64,000 nt of DNA from Brevibacillus aydinogluensis. Lineage in GTDB: Bacteria > Bacillota > Bacilli > Brevibacillales > Brevibacillaceae. The notes beneath the pieces are model-generated. The model had not been told where the DNA came from and did not search any database. It saw nothing but the letters and a program-made list of their open reading frames with translations. The number at the start of each line of letters is the position of its first letter. Within the stretch, counting starts at the first letter, position 1. This document shows, piece after piece, positions 16,517 to 24,986 of this stretch. The stretch lies in assembly GCF_031954365.1 (NCBI RefSeq), contig NZ_JAUSVZ010000004.1; one strand, given 5' to 3'. The position numbers were made by a program, and so were the translations under genes.

Positions 16517-17455
16517 ATGACAGACAAATGGCTGTACGTCATAGACGAAGCAATCAAACGGATTGAAAACGACGAGGTGGAACTGGGGCTCAAAGCGCTG
16601 CAAAAGGTACAGGAGCACGGCAAGGATTTGCCGGAGGTCATGATGTACCTGGCGGAAGTGTGGTACCGCCTTGGCCATCTCGAACAGGCTTCCAGTCTGC
16701 TCTCCAACATACTGCAGGAACATCCCGGGTTACAGGCGGCGCAGCGGCAAGAATGCCAGATGATGATGGCGGAAATTGCGCTGGATCTGAGTGATTTTGA
16801 GACCGCGCAGCACCTGTTGTACGAATTGAAGGAATCGGGGATGGAACACATCCGGCTGGATCTGCTGCTGGCAGATCTGTACGCCATGCAGGACCTCGAC
16901 GAAGTAGCGGTCAAGTACCTGGAACAGGCCCGTCAGAAGGAGCCGGACGATCCCGACATCCTCGCCGCACTGGGCGACATGTATTTCCGCGTGGGACGCG
17001 ATGCGGAGGCAATGAAACTGCTGGAGCAGGCCGGAGCGGAGAGCTTGCCGCTGCTTTTGGCCAAGGGACGCTCACTCGCCCAAAGCGGACAGTTTGAACA
17101 GGCGTATCAGGTGTATCACCAGGCGCTGGCCCTGGAGCGCTCGGAGGAAGTGCTGTACGGCTGCGCGCTGATGGCGTTTCACCTCGGCAGGCTGGAGGAA
17201 GCGGCGGAGCTGGTGTCCAGCCTGCAGGCGATCGATGAGGAATACGTCGCCGCCTATCCGCTTGCGGCTGACATCTACCTCTCGCTCGGCCGAACGGAAA
17301 AGGCGATCGATGCGCTCAAGCAATACGTGGCACTGTCCGGGTTTGACCTGGACCACATTCGCCGCCTGATCGCCCTGTTGACGCAAGCGGGCCGCTACGA
17401 AGAAGCCAAGGAATACCAAAAGCTGCACGACGAATGGAATGTAGACGACGAATAA
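16517..17455 (+). CDS. ypiA: Tetratricopeptide-repeat protein (YpiA-like)
   Basis: A 312-residue soluble helical protein with repeated TPR units, for example EVMMYLAEVWYRLGHLEQAS, DPDILAALGDMYFRVGRDAE and YPLAADIYLSLGRTEKAI. Function is unknown; TPR arrays bind other proteins. Gene position downstream of aroA and upstream of ypiF/qcr matches ypiA of B. subtilis. I prefer ATG 16517, spaced from GAGGTGAGG, over GTG 16508. Confidence 0.85.
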   Translation: MTDKWLYVIDEAIKRIENDEVELGLKALQKVQEHGKDLPEVMMYLAEVWYRLGHLEQASSLLSNILQEHPGLQAAQRQECQMMMAEIALDLSDFETAQHLLYELKESGMEHIRLDLLLADLYAMQDLDEVAVKYLEQARQKEPDDPDILAALGDMYFRVGRDAEAMKLLEQAGAESLPLLLAKGRSLAQSGQFEQAYQVYHQALALERSEEVLYGCALMAFHLGRLEEAAELVSSLQAIDEEYVAAYPLAADIYLSLGRTEKAIDALKQYVALSGFDLDHIRRLIALLTQAGRYEEAKEYQKLHDEWNVDDE

Positions 17456-17560
17456 CAAACGGCTCTGGCAGGAAGCTGCACTGGCGGCTTCCTGTTTATT
17501 TTGCCGTAATTTGGCAAGAATGGTGGGTAAGAAAAATCCTTGCAAAGTAGGGATGCTCAG

Positions 17561-18673
17561 ATGAACTTGGCTGAGATCTTGGTGTACACCGACATCCGGC
17601 AGCTCCATCAAATCGCCGATTACTACGGCTGTGAATGCAACCCTCACTCCAAGAATGAACTGATCACGTCACTTCTTGCCAATTTACGATACCGGGAGAC
17701 CATCACCCGGGAAGTGGAGCGGCTTTCGCTGGAAGAAGCCCATTTTTTCCTCCTGCTCTTTCTCGACAAGCGCACGTTGATGTCGCTCGAAGACCTGATG
17801 GCCAAGGCCGGCTTGGCACTGGATGCACACAAGGAACGTAAGGCTGAAAACGCGCGCAAATTTATCGCCGACGCAATGCGGCGCGGCTGGATCTTCCCGG
17901 CAAAAAGCAGGGCGGGCGGCCAGTACCAGATTCCCCTGGACATGCGGGAACCGTACCTGCAGGCGTGGCTGGACAAATGGCGGGTTACTGTTACAGCAGC
18001 GGAACCGACGGCCTATCGCGACGAAGGAACCGCACTCTGTGACGATATCATGCAATTTTTACAATTCCTGCAGCAGGAGCCTGTTCCGCTGACTGCGGAC
18101 GGTGCCATGTACAAGCGGTACCAGCAGCAGTTGTTTCAGTTTCTGCACATCAAGGAAGAGCCGCTCACGCCGCAGAAATGGCGTTTTGGCTACGGGCTTC
18201 ACTTCGACCTGTACCCGGACCGGTTCTCGCTGCTTTACGACTACTGCTACTACCAGAAATGGATCGAAGAGATGCCGGGGCAGGTAATGCTTACGGAAGC
18301 GGGAGAAGAACGGTTGAACCAGCCGTATGACGATCAACTGCACCACGATCTGATCCGCTTCTGGATGCGGCTGTACAAGCGGGCGGTCCCCAATCTGCCG
18401 ATGCTTGTCCAACTGATTCCCCTGCTGGGAGCGGGAGGCTGGGTCAGCCAAGACGCACTTTCGGACCGGCTGCTACCCTGGATCAGGCCGTTTTACTACG
18501 ATGACCCAGTCAACATTCTGACCAACCGCGTCCTGAAAATGATGGTCCATCTGGGGCTGCTCCGGGTCGGACAGGATGAAAGCGGTCAGTGGCTGTACGC
18601 CGGGACGTATGCCAGCCAGACATGGCTTCGCAAATACAATGGCTTTGCCGAATCGACTATTTTATTGAAGTGA
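17561..18673 (+). CDS. Hypothetical protein, 370 residues, winged-helix-like
   Basis: No known family could be named with confidence. The N-terminus (ILVYTDIRQLHQIADYYGCE, then HSKNELITSLLANLRY) looks like a SAP-type nucleic-acid-binding helix pair. The following segments resemble stacked winged-helix domains as in helicase-associated XPB-like proteins, without any ATPase motif. Aromatic residues are frequent around 215-245. It has no signal peptide or membrane segment. It sits between ypiA and the IDEAL gene, a place empty in B. subtilis, and is probably co-transcribed with the small gene 10 nt downstream. Confidence 0.7.
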   Translation: MNLAEILVYTDIRQLHQIADYYGCECNPHSKNELITSLLANLRYRETITREVERLSLEEAHFFLLLFLDKRTLMSLEDLMAKAGLALDAHKERKAENARKFIADAMRRGWIFPAKSRAGGQYQIPLDMREPYLQAWLDKWRVTVTAAEPTAYRDEGTALCDDIMQFLQFLQQEPVPLTADGAMYKRYQQQLFQFLHIKEEPLTPQKWRFGYGLHFDLYPDRFSLLYDYCYYQKWIEEMPGQVMLTEAGEERLNQPYDDQLHHDLIRFWMRLYKRAVPNLPMLVQLIPLLGAGGWVSQDALSDRLLPWIRPFYYDDPVNILTNRVLKMMVHLGLLRVGQDESGQWLYAGTYASQTWLRKYNGFAESTILLK

Positions 18674-18683
18674 GGGATGTATC

Positions 18684-18905
18684 ATGGAGTGGCCAAATTT
18701 TTATTCCAATTCCAATGTGTACGGGACGAATAACCAATTGGTGTCGGGGCTGTTGTCGGAAATGGTGATTGACGAGCAAGTGCGTCTGTATCGTAAGCGC
18801 ACCTTGTACAAGGAGATCGACGAAGCGCTGGCGATGAAAAACAAGGAGCGGTTTATGCGTCTGACCGACGAACTGCGCCAGATCATGGCCTACGAACAAT
18901 CGTAA
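18684..18905 (+). CDS. IDEAL-domain small protein (YpiB C-terminal-like)
   Basis: The 73-residue product contains the IDEAL domain: LYKEIDEALAMKNKERF and MRLTDELRQI (about 41-68). In B. subtilis the neighbouring gene ypiB codes for a longer protein (about 179 residues) with an N-terminal UPF0302 domain before IDEAL; here only the IDEAL part exists, with a short Asn/Ser-rich N-terminus. The domain's role is unknown. The ATG follows GAGGGATGT. Confidence 0.82.
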   Translation: MEWPNFYSNSNVYGTNNQLVSGLLSEMVIDEQVRLYRKRTLYKEIDEALAMKNKERFMRLTDELRQIMAYEQS

Positions 18906-18991
18906 CGTTGGGCAGCTGATGGTGGATTGCCTGTCTCCTCCTGTTCATGGTACGCTTAATTTCAGATAGTAATGGAAAGAGGAGACGCCTG

Positions 18992-19414
18992 ATGCAGTGG
19001 AATGTTCAAGAACTGGAAAATTGGGAGGAGCTGCGGACCTATGTGGACACCGCGCTGCTCCCTCTTTATTTGTACCGACCGGAGAAGCCGGTGAAGGAGC
19101 ACGTGCAGCGGATGAGTTATCTGGTGCAGGTGGCCGCTTCAATCGAACAGCGTTTGAAGGGACGGGTGCTGATGTTCCCGCTCTGTTACCAGATCGGTGA
19201 CGAGCCGCTTGCCCAACGGCTGCCGGCCGGGTTTGCCCACTACGTCCTGCTGCAGTTCAGCGGGGATCGGCTGGATGCACACGAGGGTGAAGGCAGTCGC
19301 TTGAGGCTGACAGTGGGAGATGAAGACCTGGAATCGGCACTCCGCTTTGAGGTAACGATCGATGTCCTCAGCCGGGAAATTATTCGTCACTGGCAGCACG
19401 GCGGCCGTCAATAA
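18992..19414 (+). CDS. ypiF: DUF2487 protein (YpiF-like)
   Basis: A 140-residue soluble protein starting MQWNVQELENWEELRTYVDTALLPL, the usual N-terminus of the DUF2487 family. It lies directly before qcrA as ypiF does in B. subtilis. Function is unknown. I start at ATG 18992 with AAAGAGGAG upstream. Confidence 0.85.
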   Translation: MQWNVQELENWEELRTYVDTALLPLYLYRPEKPVKEHVQRMSYLVQVAASIEQRLKGRVLMFPLCYQIGDEPLAQRLPAGFAHYVLLQFSGDRLDAHEGEGSRLRLTVGDEDLESALRFEVTIDVLSREIIRHWQHGGRQ

Positions 19415-19454
19415 GCGGAAATATTTCAGGAAATACTATATCAATCAGGGGAGA

Positions 19455-19480
19455 GTTGCCATATTTGACAAAATGGCAAC
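19455..19480. promoter_or_regulatory. Perfect inverted repeat upstream of the qcr promoter
   Basis: GTTGCCAT (19455-19462) and ATGGCAAC (19473-19480) flank a 10-bp centre. No T-run follows, so it looks like a protein-binding operator about 50 bp upstream of the qcr -35 box, not a terminator. It does not match the Rex operator. Confidence 0.5.
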
Positions 19481-19529
19481 AATCTCTCAATCAGACGAGG
19501 TTGGGGCCGGGCCCGTCCCCCGGATATTC

Positions 19530-19559
19530 TTGACATCTCTATAGGCGTTTAGCTATGAT
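19530..19559 (+). promoter_or_regulatory. Sigma-A promoter of qcrABC
   Basis: TTGACA (19530-19535), 18-bp spacer, TATGAT (19554-19559). Confidence 0.75.
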
Positions 19560-19633
19560 TGGGATTGACCTAGTGTATATGTATGGAAATCGCCAAAGTT
19601 GCGCTATTCTACAGAGTAAGGAGGGAAAAAGAC

Positions 19634-20152
19634 ATGGGCGACAAACGGGAAATTTCCAGACGTACGTTCCTCAACTACGCACTCATGGGAACAGGCGGAT
19701 TCCTCGCTGCAGGAATAATCACACCAATGCTTCGTTTTGCAGTCGACCCCTTGCTGCAAAGCAGTGCGGGTACAGATAAAGTGGCTGTCGGCAGCGTGGA
19801 CGAGTTCGGTCCAGAGCCGAAGCGTGTGGATTTCAAGGTACATACCAAGGACGGGTGGTATGAGTCCGAGTCGACGTTGGCTGCGTGGGTGACCAAGAAT
19901 GAGAAGGGCGAGATTCTCGCACTGTCCCCGATCTGTAAGCACTTGGGCTGTACAGTGGACTGGAACACTGACCCGAATCATCCCAACCAGTATTTCTGTC
20001 CGTGCCACCTGGGTCGTTATGACAAGGAAGGTGCGCACATTTTGGGAACTCCGCCGACAGCATCCCTCGATGTATACGAGACGGAAGTGAAGGACGGCAA
20101 GCTCTATTTGGGCAAACTGAAACCAAATCCTCGTCCGGGGGTGAGTGGCTAA
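19634..20152 (+). CDS. qcrA: Rieske iron-sulfur subunit of menaquinol:cytochrome c reductase
   Basis: It carries the 2Fe-2S cluster of the bc-type complex in the cytoplasmic membrane and passes electrons from menaquinol to cytochrome c. The 172-residue protein starts MGDKREISRRTFLN, a twin-arginine signal that stays as the membrane anchor. Cluster boxes are CKHLGC (Cys101, His103, Cys106) and CPCH (Cys122, Cys124, His125). The ATG follows AAGGAGGG. It is the first gene of the qcr operon. Confidence 0.96.
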   Translation: MGDKREISRRTFLNYALMGTGGFLAAGIITPMLRFAVDPLLQSSAGTDKVAVGSVDEFGPEPKRVDFKVHTKDGWYESESTLAAWVTKNEKGEILALSPICKHLGCTVDWNTDPNHPNQYFCPCHLGRYDKEGAHILGTPPTASLDVYETEVKDGKLYLGKLKPNPRPGVSG

Positions 20153-20153
20153 G

Positions 20154-20825
20154 ATGTTGCAAAAAATGTATGACTGGGTTGATGAGCGCCTGAACATCAC
20201 CCCGATGTGGCGCGATTTGGCCGACCACGAAGTCCCAGAGCACGTAAACCCGGCACACCATTTTTCCGCGTTTGTGTATTGCTTTGGTGGCCTTACGTTC
20301 TTTATTACAGTCATTCAAATCCTGTCTGGTATGTTCCTGACCATGTACTATGTACCGGACATTATCAATGCGTATGAATCGGTCAAATACCTGCAGAACG
20401 AAGTGGCATTCGGGGTAATCGTGCGCGGCATGCACCACTGGGGGGCCAGCCTGGTCATTGTCATGATGTTTCTGCACACGCTGCGTGTGTTCTTTACCGG
20501 TGCGTACAAAAAACCGCGTGAATTGAACTGGGTAGTGGGCGTGTTGATTTTCTTCGTCATGCTCGGCCTCGGTTTCACCGGTTACCTGCTGCCTTGGGAC
20601 AACACAGCGTACTTCGCGACCAAGGTAGGTCTGGAGATCGCGAACTCCGTGCCGTTAATCGGTCCGTACGTCAAAACCCTGCTGACCGGCGGCGAAATCG
20701 TAGGGGCACAAACCCTGTCCCGCTTCTTCGCGATTCACGTGTTCTTCCTGCCGGGTGCCCTCTTGGGTCTGTTGGGAGCACACTTTATCATGATTCGCGC
20801 GCAAGGTATCTCGGGTCCACTATGA
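20154..20825 (+). CDS. qcrB: Cytochrome b subunit of menaquinol:cytochrome c reductase
   Basis: The 223-residue b6-type cytochrome b has four membrane helices with the heme-binding histidines (HHWGAS and the following helices). Cys43 in VYCFGG matches the cysteine that binds heme covalently in the Bacillus enzyme. I start at ATG 20154, giving MLQKMYDWVDERL as in the family, rather than GTG 20145, which would overlap qcrA. It is followed by qcrC after 29 nt. Confidence 0.96.
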   Translation: MLQKMYDWVDERLNITPMWRDLADHEVPEHVNPAHHFSAFVYCFGGLTFFITVIQILSGMFLTMYYVPDIINAYESVKYLQNEVAFGVIVRGMHHWGASLVIVMMFLHTLRVFFTGAYKKPRELNWVVGVLIFFVMLGLGFTGYLLPWDNTAYFATKVGLEIANSVPLIGPYVKTLLTGGEIVGAQTLSRFFAIHVFFLPGALLGLLGAHFIMIRAQGISGPL

Positions 20826-20854
20826 TGAGTCTTCGATTATAAGGAGGAAATAGC

Positions 20855-21649
20855 ATGGCGAAACACGAAAAAGATGCTACCTTCGTCGGAGACTCCCGGA
20901 TACCGGCGAAGCGCATTCCAAACATTGCCCCGTCGTACTCCGACTTTCCGGGAAAAACGGAGCCGTTCTGGCCGAACTTCCTGCTGAAAGAGTGGATGGT
21001 GGCAGCCGTCTGTCTGGTCGGGTTTCTGGTGTTGACTGTCTCTCACCCGTCGCCGCTGACCGACAAGGCCAACCCGAACGACACGTCGTTCATTCCGCTG
21101 CCGGACTGGTACTTCCTGTTTCTGTATCAAATGCTCAAGTATCCGTGGGCGGCAGGTGACTGGGTAGTCCTGGGTACGGTCATCATTCCGGGTATTGCCT
21201 TTGGTGCGCTGCTGTTGGCTCCGTGGCTGGATACCAGCAAGGAACGCCGTCCGTCCCGCCGTCCGGTGGCAACCGGTCTGATGATGACGGCGCTGGTGTC
21301 GATTTTCTACCTGACGTGGGCAGCAGACCATGAGCACACCCTGAACCACGGGTCCAATCACGGCGGCAGCGGCAGCGGAGGCGGCTCCAATGCAGCTGCT
21401 CCGGCGCCGGCTGATCCGAGCTTCAAGGCCGATGCACTGTGGACTGCTCAAACGGGCTGCATGGGCTGCCATGGCAAGAACATGGAAGGCGGCATGGGGC
21501 CCAATCTGCAGAAGGTCGGAAGCAAGTATGACGCAAACCAGATTGCCGAAATCATCAAGAACGGGATACCGCCGGCAATGCCGGGCGGCCTGATTCAGGA
21601 TGAAGAAGCAATCCAGAAATTGGCTGAGTACATGGCTACGTTGAAATAA
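20855..21649 (+). CDS. qcrC: Subunit IV / cytochrome c fusion of menaquinol:cytochrome c reductase
   Basis: A 264-residue fusion typical of Firmicutes: an N-terminal subunit IV-like part with three membrane segments (about 47-63, 103-123, 138-156), a Gly/Ser/Ala linker, then a c-type cytochrome with CMGCH (202-206) and axial Met242 in PPAMPGG. It completes the QcrABC complex. Confidence 0.96.
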   Translation: MAKHEKDATFVGDSRIPAKRIPNIAPSYSDFPGKTEPFWPNFLLKEWMVAAVCLVGFLVLTVSHPSPLTDKANPNDTSFIPLPDWYFLFLYQMLKYPWAAGDWVVLGTVIIPGIAFGALLLAPWLDTSKERRPSRRPVATGLMMTALVSIFYLTWAADHEHTLNHGSNHGGSGSGGGSNAAAPAPADPSFKADALWTAQTGCMGCHGKNMEGGMGPNLQKVGSKYDANQIAEIIKNGIPPAMPGGLIQDEEAIQKLAEYMATLK

Positions 21650-21660
21650 GCCCATGCAAG

Positions 21661-21690
21661 AAAAGCTGACTGACGTTCGGTCAGCTTTTT
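21661..21690 (+). terminator. Terminator of qcrABC
   Basis: AAAAGCTGAC (21661-21670) pairs with GTCAGCTTTT (21680-21689), continuing in T. Confidence 0.88.
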
Positions 21691-21717
21691 CTTTAACGGC
21701 CTACATAGTGGGAGACG

Positions 21718-22323
21718 ATGTTCATGAACTGGTTATGGATGTGGTTCCGGCAGTCTTTGGGGAAAAGGTGGTTTCTCTGGACCCTGTTCGTCGTCAACTT
21801 GCTGGGAACCATTTACGGCTTTGTCTGGTACAGCGATCAACTGGCAGCTACCCCGGGGTATTTGCGCCCGTTTGTACCGGACAGTCCCACGGGGAGCGGA
21901 CTATTTACCATCGTGCTGTTTACCTACCTGATGGGACGGCACATACCGGTGCTGGAATCTCTGGCCGGCATCACCAATTTTAAATACGGCGTCTGGGCAG
22001 TAGGCATCATCGTGGCCGGATGGCTGTTGGGTGACGAGGTGAGCGGGACAGATATCATGTTGTTGATCTCCCACGCAGGCATGGCCGTCGAATCGGTGCT
22101 GTATGCCCGCTTTTTCAAGCTGAGCTGGCTGCCGGTGGGAATCGCTGCACTGTGGACGTTGAATAACGATTTCCTCGATTACGTCATGGACATCCATCCG
22201 TGGCTGCCTGCCGTGCTGGATCCGTACGAGGGATTCGTCGGCCTTTGCACGGTTCTGCTCAGCCTGATTTCCATCGCAGTGATCTGGTTTACCTTCACGC
22301 GGTTCAACAGAATCAAGGTCTAA
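21718..22323 (+). CDS. ypjA: DUF1405 membrane protein (YpjA-like)
   Basis: An integral membrane protein of 201 residues with about five helices; the N-terminal WFLWTLFVVNLLGTIYGFVWY matches DUF1405 proteins. In B. subtilis ypjA lies between qcrC and the sporulation gene ypjB, as here. Function is unknown. ATG 21724 is an alternative start with better spacing from GTGGGAG. Confidence 0.85.
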   Translation: MFMNWLWMWFRQSLGKRWFLWTLFVVNLLGTIYGFVWYSDQLAATPGYLRPFVPDSPTGSGLFTIVLFTYLMGRHIPVLESLAGITNFKYGVWAVGIIVAGWLLGDEVSGTDIMLLISHAGMAVESVLYARFFKLSWLPVGIAALWTLNNDFLDYVMDIHPWLPAVLDPYEGFVGLCTVLLSLISIAVIWFTFTRFNRIKV

Positions 22324-22372
22324 TCTTGTCCTCCTTTCCATAGTCTTTACTAGGGGAAGGAGGGTTTTTGCA

Positions 22373-23182
22373 TTGAGAAAAAACATCCGGTTTCTGCTGT
22401 TCTTCCTGATCATCGGGCTGTTCCTGTCCTGGCCCATCCATACATTGCTCAACAAGCTTGACCGTCCGGCCGAAGAACAACAGTTGGCCGCGTTGGATCA
22501 CATAGCGCAAGAGTTGTTAACCCATACGAAAAGAGGGGAGCTGGAGGCGGCACAGGAGAAGATCCGGCAGCTGGCGGAGCGCTTTCCCCAGCAACGCCTG
22601 CCCGTCTCCCTGCGGATAGACAGTTTGAACGCTGTGACGCAATCAATTTTGGCGGCGAAAAACAGCTTTGCCAAGTCCAGCACGAGCGATCAACTGCTGT
22701 GGCACGCGACCCGCGTGCGGATCGCCATCGACGCGCTTACCCATGATCATCAGCCAATGTGGCGAAGCTACTACGTATCCTATGCGACCCAGATGCAAAA
22801 TCTGATGGAGTCGGCAGTGGAGCGGAATTATGACCAGTTTCGCCAACAATTCGACGAAAACACCCGCTTGTATCTGGCGATCAAACCGGCGATGAGCATC
22901 CATTTAAGGGAAGAGCAGATCAGGCAGATCGACGCTGCGTACGATCTCATCTCCAAAGAGCTGCGCCGCGACCGGATCGAGTGGCAGATGGTTCGGAACG
23001 CCCTGCGCGATTTGAACGTCACGATGCAGGCAGCGTTCATTGGAAAGGATCAGAGCACCATCGCCCAGTTGATGCGGCCGGCCTCGCCGTTTCCGATGTT
23101 TGTGGCGATTGTTGCAGCCGTGGTGCTGACACTGGCATATGTGGCCTGGAAAAAATACCGGGGGCAGATGAACCCTACCTGA
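22373..23182 (+). CDS. ypjB: Sporulation protein YpjB
   Basis: The 269-residue protein has an N-terminal membrane segment or signal anchor (about 7-23), a long helical extracytoplasmic domain, and a C-terminal membrane helix (MFVAIVAAVVLTLAYVAW) with a short basic tail. This is the layout of the YpjB family known from endospore formers. It starts with TTG, preceded by GGGGAAGGAGGG. It keeps its position after ypjA. Confidence 0.85.
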   Translation: MRKNIRFLLFFLIIGLFLSWPIHTLLNKLDRPAEEQQLAALDHIAQELLTHTKRGELEAAQEKIRQLAERFPQQRLPVSLRIDSLNAVTQSILAAKNSFAKSSTSDQLLWHATRVRIAIDALTHDHQPMWRSYYVSYATQMQNLMESAVERNYDQFRQQFDENTRLYLAIKPAMSIHLREEQIRQIDAAYDLISKELRRDRIEWQMVRNALRDLNVTMQAAFIGKDQSTIAQLMRPASPFPMFVAIVAAVVLTLAYVAWKKYRGQMNPT

Positions 23183-23190
23183 TGGTGTGA

Positions 23191-23223
23191 AAAGAGCATC
23201 TACCATGTGCGTAGATGCTCTTT
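23191..23223. terminator. Terminator after ypjB
   Basis: AAAGAGCATCTAC (23191-23203) and GTAGATGCTCTTT (23211-23223) form a 13-bp stem with TTT at the end. The 200 bases from here to the next gene hold nothing else that I recognise. Confidence 0.75.
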
Positions 23224-23423
23224 GCTATTTTGGATATCGGGTACGTACGGCAGTCGTTGATGACGGATGTGGCTGCATTGGGGAACTGGATAAGACGGGG
23301 AAACGTGTATACCAGCAAATGAGTGGCTGCGTTTGTTTCCAACCGGTGCTTTTATGCGACAGACGCATAGGCTGCGTGCAAGATCGAAATAATGAGGGAT
23401 GAAAAAAGGGCTAGGAGGTTGTC

Positions 23424-24959
23424 ATGACCAACACGTGGCTTTCCTATCTCGCCGGAGCGTTCGCCGGGGCATTTCTGGCCATTCTCTGTGCGGGGCTGAT
23501 CGCCTTCCTGTTTGCCCGCCCTTTGATCAAATGGGGAGTCGGGCGCTTCACGAAACGGCTGATGGCTGACCGTTACCCGGAAAACATTTGGGAGATGGTG
23601 TCGGCGCTTACCAGAACCAGCCCCCGAATCGTCGTGGAAAACAGTCTTCGCGCATCCAGCGGCGGCGTAATTGAGCGACCGTTTGGCAGTCCGCGCAAGT
23701 TTCTGGATTTTGACGGTCTGATTTTTTCTCCTGCTCAGCTTGCCACACTGCCCGCACCGGAAGATGCGCCCGTCGATATGATGACGACCATTGGCCCGCT
23801 TGCCCAACGTCCGCTCATCCTGAAAATCCCCGTGATGGCCGGCGCAATGGGTTACGGCATCGGGGTGTCCGAAAACGTAAAAATTGCGATCGCCAAAGGA
23901 ACGGCAGCGGTCGGAACCGCGACGAACTCTGGTGAAGGACCTCTGCTGCCCGAAGAGCGAGCACATGCCGCCCATTACATCTTGCAGTACAATTCCGGGC
24001 ACTGGGCCAAAGAGCCGGAGACTCTTCAGCAGGCAGATGCGATCGAGATTCATATTGGTCAGGGGGCAACAGCAGGTGCCGCGAGCAGAATCCCGTCCAA
24101 GTATATAGATGGACGGGCCCGTGAACTTCTGCAGGTTCCGGACGGTGAGGGCCTCATCATCCCTTCCCGTCACGCGGAAATTGTCAAACCGCAGGATCTG
24201 AAGCTTTTGGTCGACAGACTGCGCTCTGTAACGCAAGGCGTCCCCATTGGTGTCAAGATGTGTGCCAGCGGAAAGTTGGAAGCCGACCTGGAAGTAGCCA
24301 TTCAGGCCGGAGTGGATTTTATCAGTCTGGACGGCGGACAGGCCGGCACAAAAGGGGGGCCGCCGATTTTGGAAGACGACTTTGGCCTGCCGACGATTTT
24401 CGCCTTGTCTCGCGCAGTTCACTACCTGAAAAAGCGGGGAGTCAAAGACAGGATCAGCCTCCTGATCGGTGGGGGAATTTCTACGCCCGGCCAATGTTTG
24501 AAAGCACTCGCCTTGGGAGCGGATGCCGTGTTCATGGGGACAGCCTTGTTGTGGGCCATGACCCATGAGCAGGTGACCAAAGCCATTCCGTGGGAGCCGC
24601 CCACGCAGCTTGCCTATTACACGGGCAGCCAAAAGAAGGCGTTTGACATAGAGAAGGCCGCGCATTCCTTGGAGAATTTTTTGGTTTCGTTTGTGGAAGA
24701 GATGAAAGTCGCCATTCGTGCGCTGGGTAAGACCTCCTTGAGGGACGTGAACGCAGACGATCTGGTAGCGCTTGACGAATGGACGAGCACGGTTACGAAG
24801 GTGCGGTTGGTCACTCACCCATATGAGATCGTACCCGGCTCATCGTCAGAAGAGGCGGAACCAGACGATATGGCGTTGTCGATGGGAAAGGATAATGCTG
24901 AGGAGTTAGAGGCAAACCGGGAGCGTCCAAGTGTGCTGAGTCTGTTCCAGACGTTTTGA
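23424..24959 (+). CDS. FMN-binding glutamate synthase-family protein, membrane anchored
   Basis: The 511-residue protein has an N-terminal membrane helix (about 8-31) followed by the FMN barrel of the large glutamate synthase subunit: MAGAMGYGIGVS, NSGEGPL, IGQGATAGA, GVKMCASG, DFISLDGGQAGTKGGPP and LLIGGGISTPGQ. It lacks the amidotransferase and Fe-S electron-input domains, so it is not a complete glutamate synthase. Its reaction is unknown; similar stand-alone proteins (YerD type) occur in Bacillus. It is inserted here relative to the B. subtilis ypj order. Confidence 0.87.
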   Translation: MTNTWLSYLAGAFAGAFLAILCAGLIAFLFARPLIKWGVGRFTKRLMADRYPENIWEMVSALTRTSPRIVVENSLRASSGGVIERPFGSPRKFLDFDGLIFSPAQLATLPAPEDAPVDMMTTIGPLAQRPLILKIPVMAGAMGYGIGVSENVKIAIAKGTAAVGTATNSGEGPLLPEERAHAAHYILQYNSGHWAKEPETLQQADAIEIHIGQGATAGAASRIPSKYIDGRARELLQVPDGEGLIIPSRHAEIVKPQDLKLLVDRLRSVTQGVPIGVKMCASGKLEADLEVAIQAGVDFISLDGGQAGTKGGPPILEDDFGLPTIFALSRAVHYLKKRGVKDRISLLIGGGISTPGQCLKALALGADAVFMGTALLWAMTHEQVTKAIPWEPPTQLAYYTGSQKKAFDIEKAAHSLENFLVSFVEEMKVAIRALGKTSLRDVNADDLVALDEWTSTVTKVRLVTHPYEIVPGSSSEEAEPDDMALSMGKDNAEELEANRERPSVLSLFQTF

Positions 24960-24986
24960 CACGAGCAGCGAGAGGAGGGGGGCGAC

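Noticed and set aside
19415..19633. Rex operator upstream of qcrABC
   Set aside because: The palindrome there is GTTGCCAT-N10-ATGGCAAC, not TTGTGAA-N6-TTCACAA.
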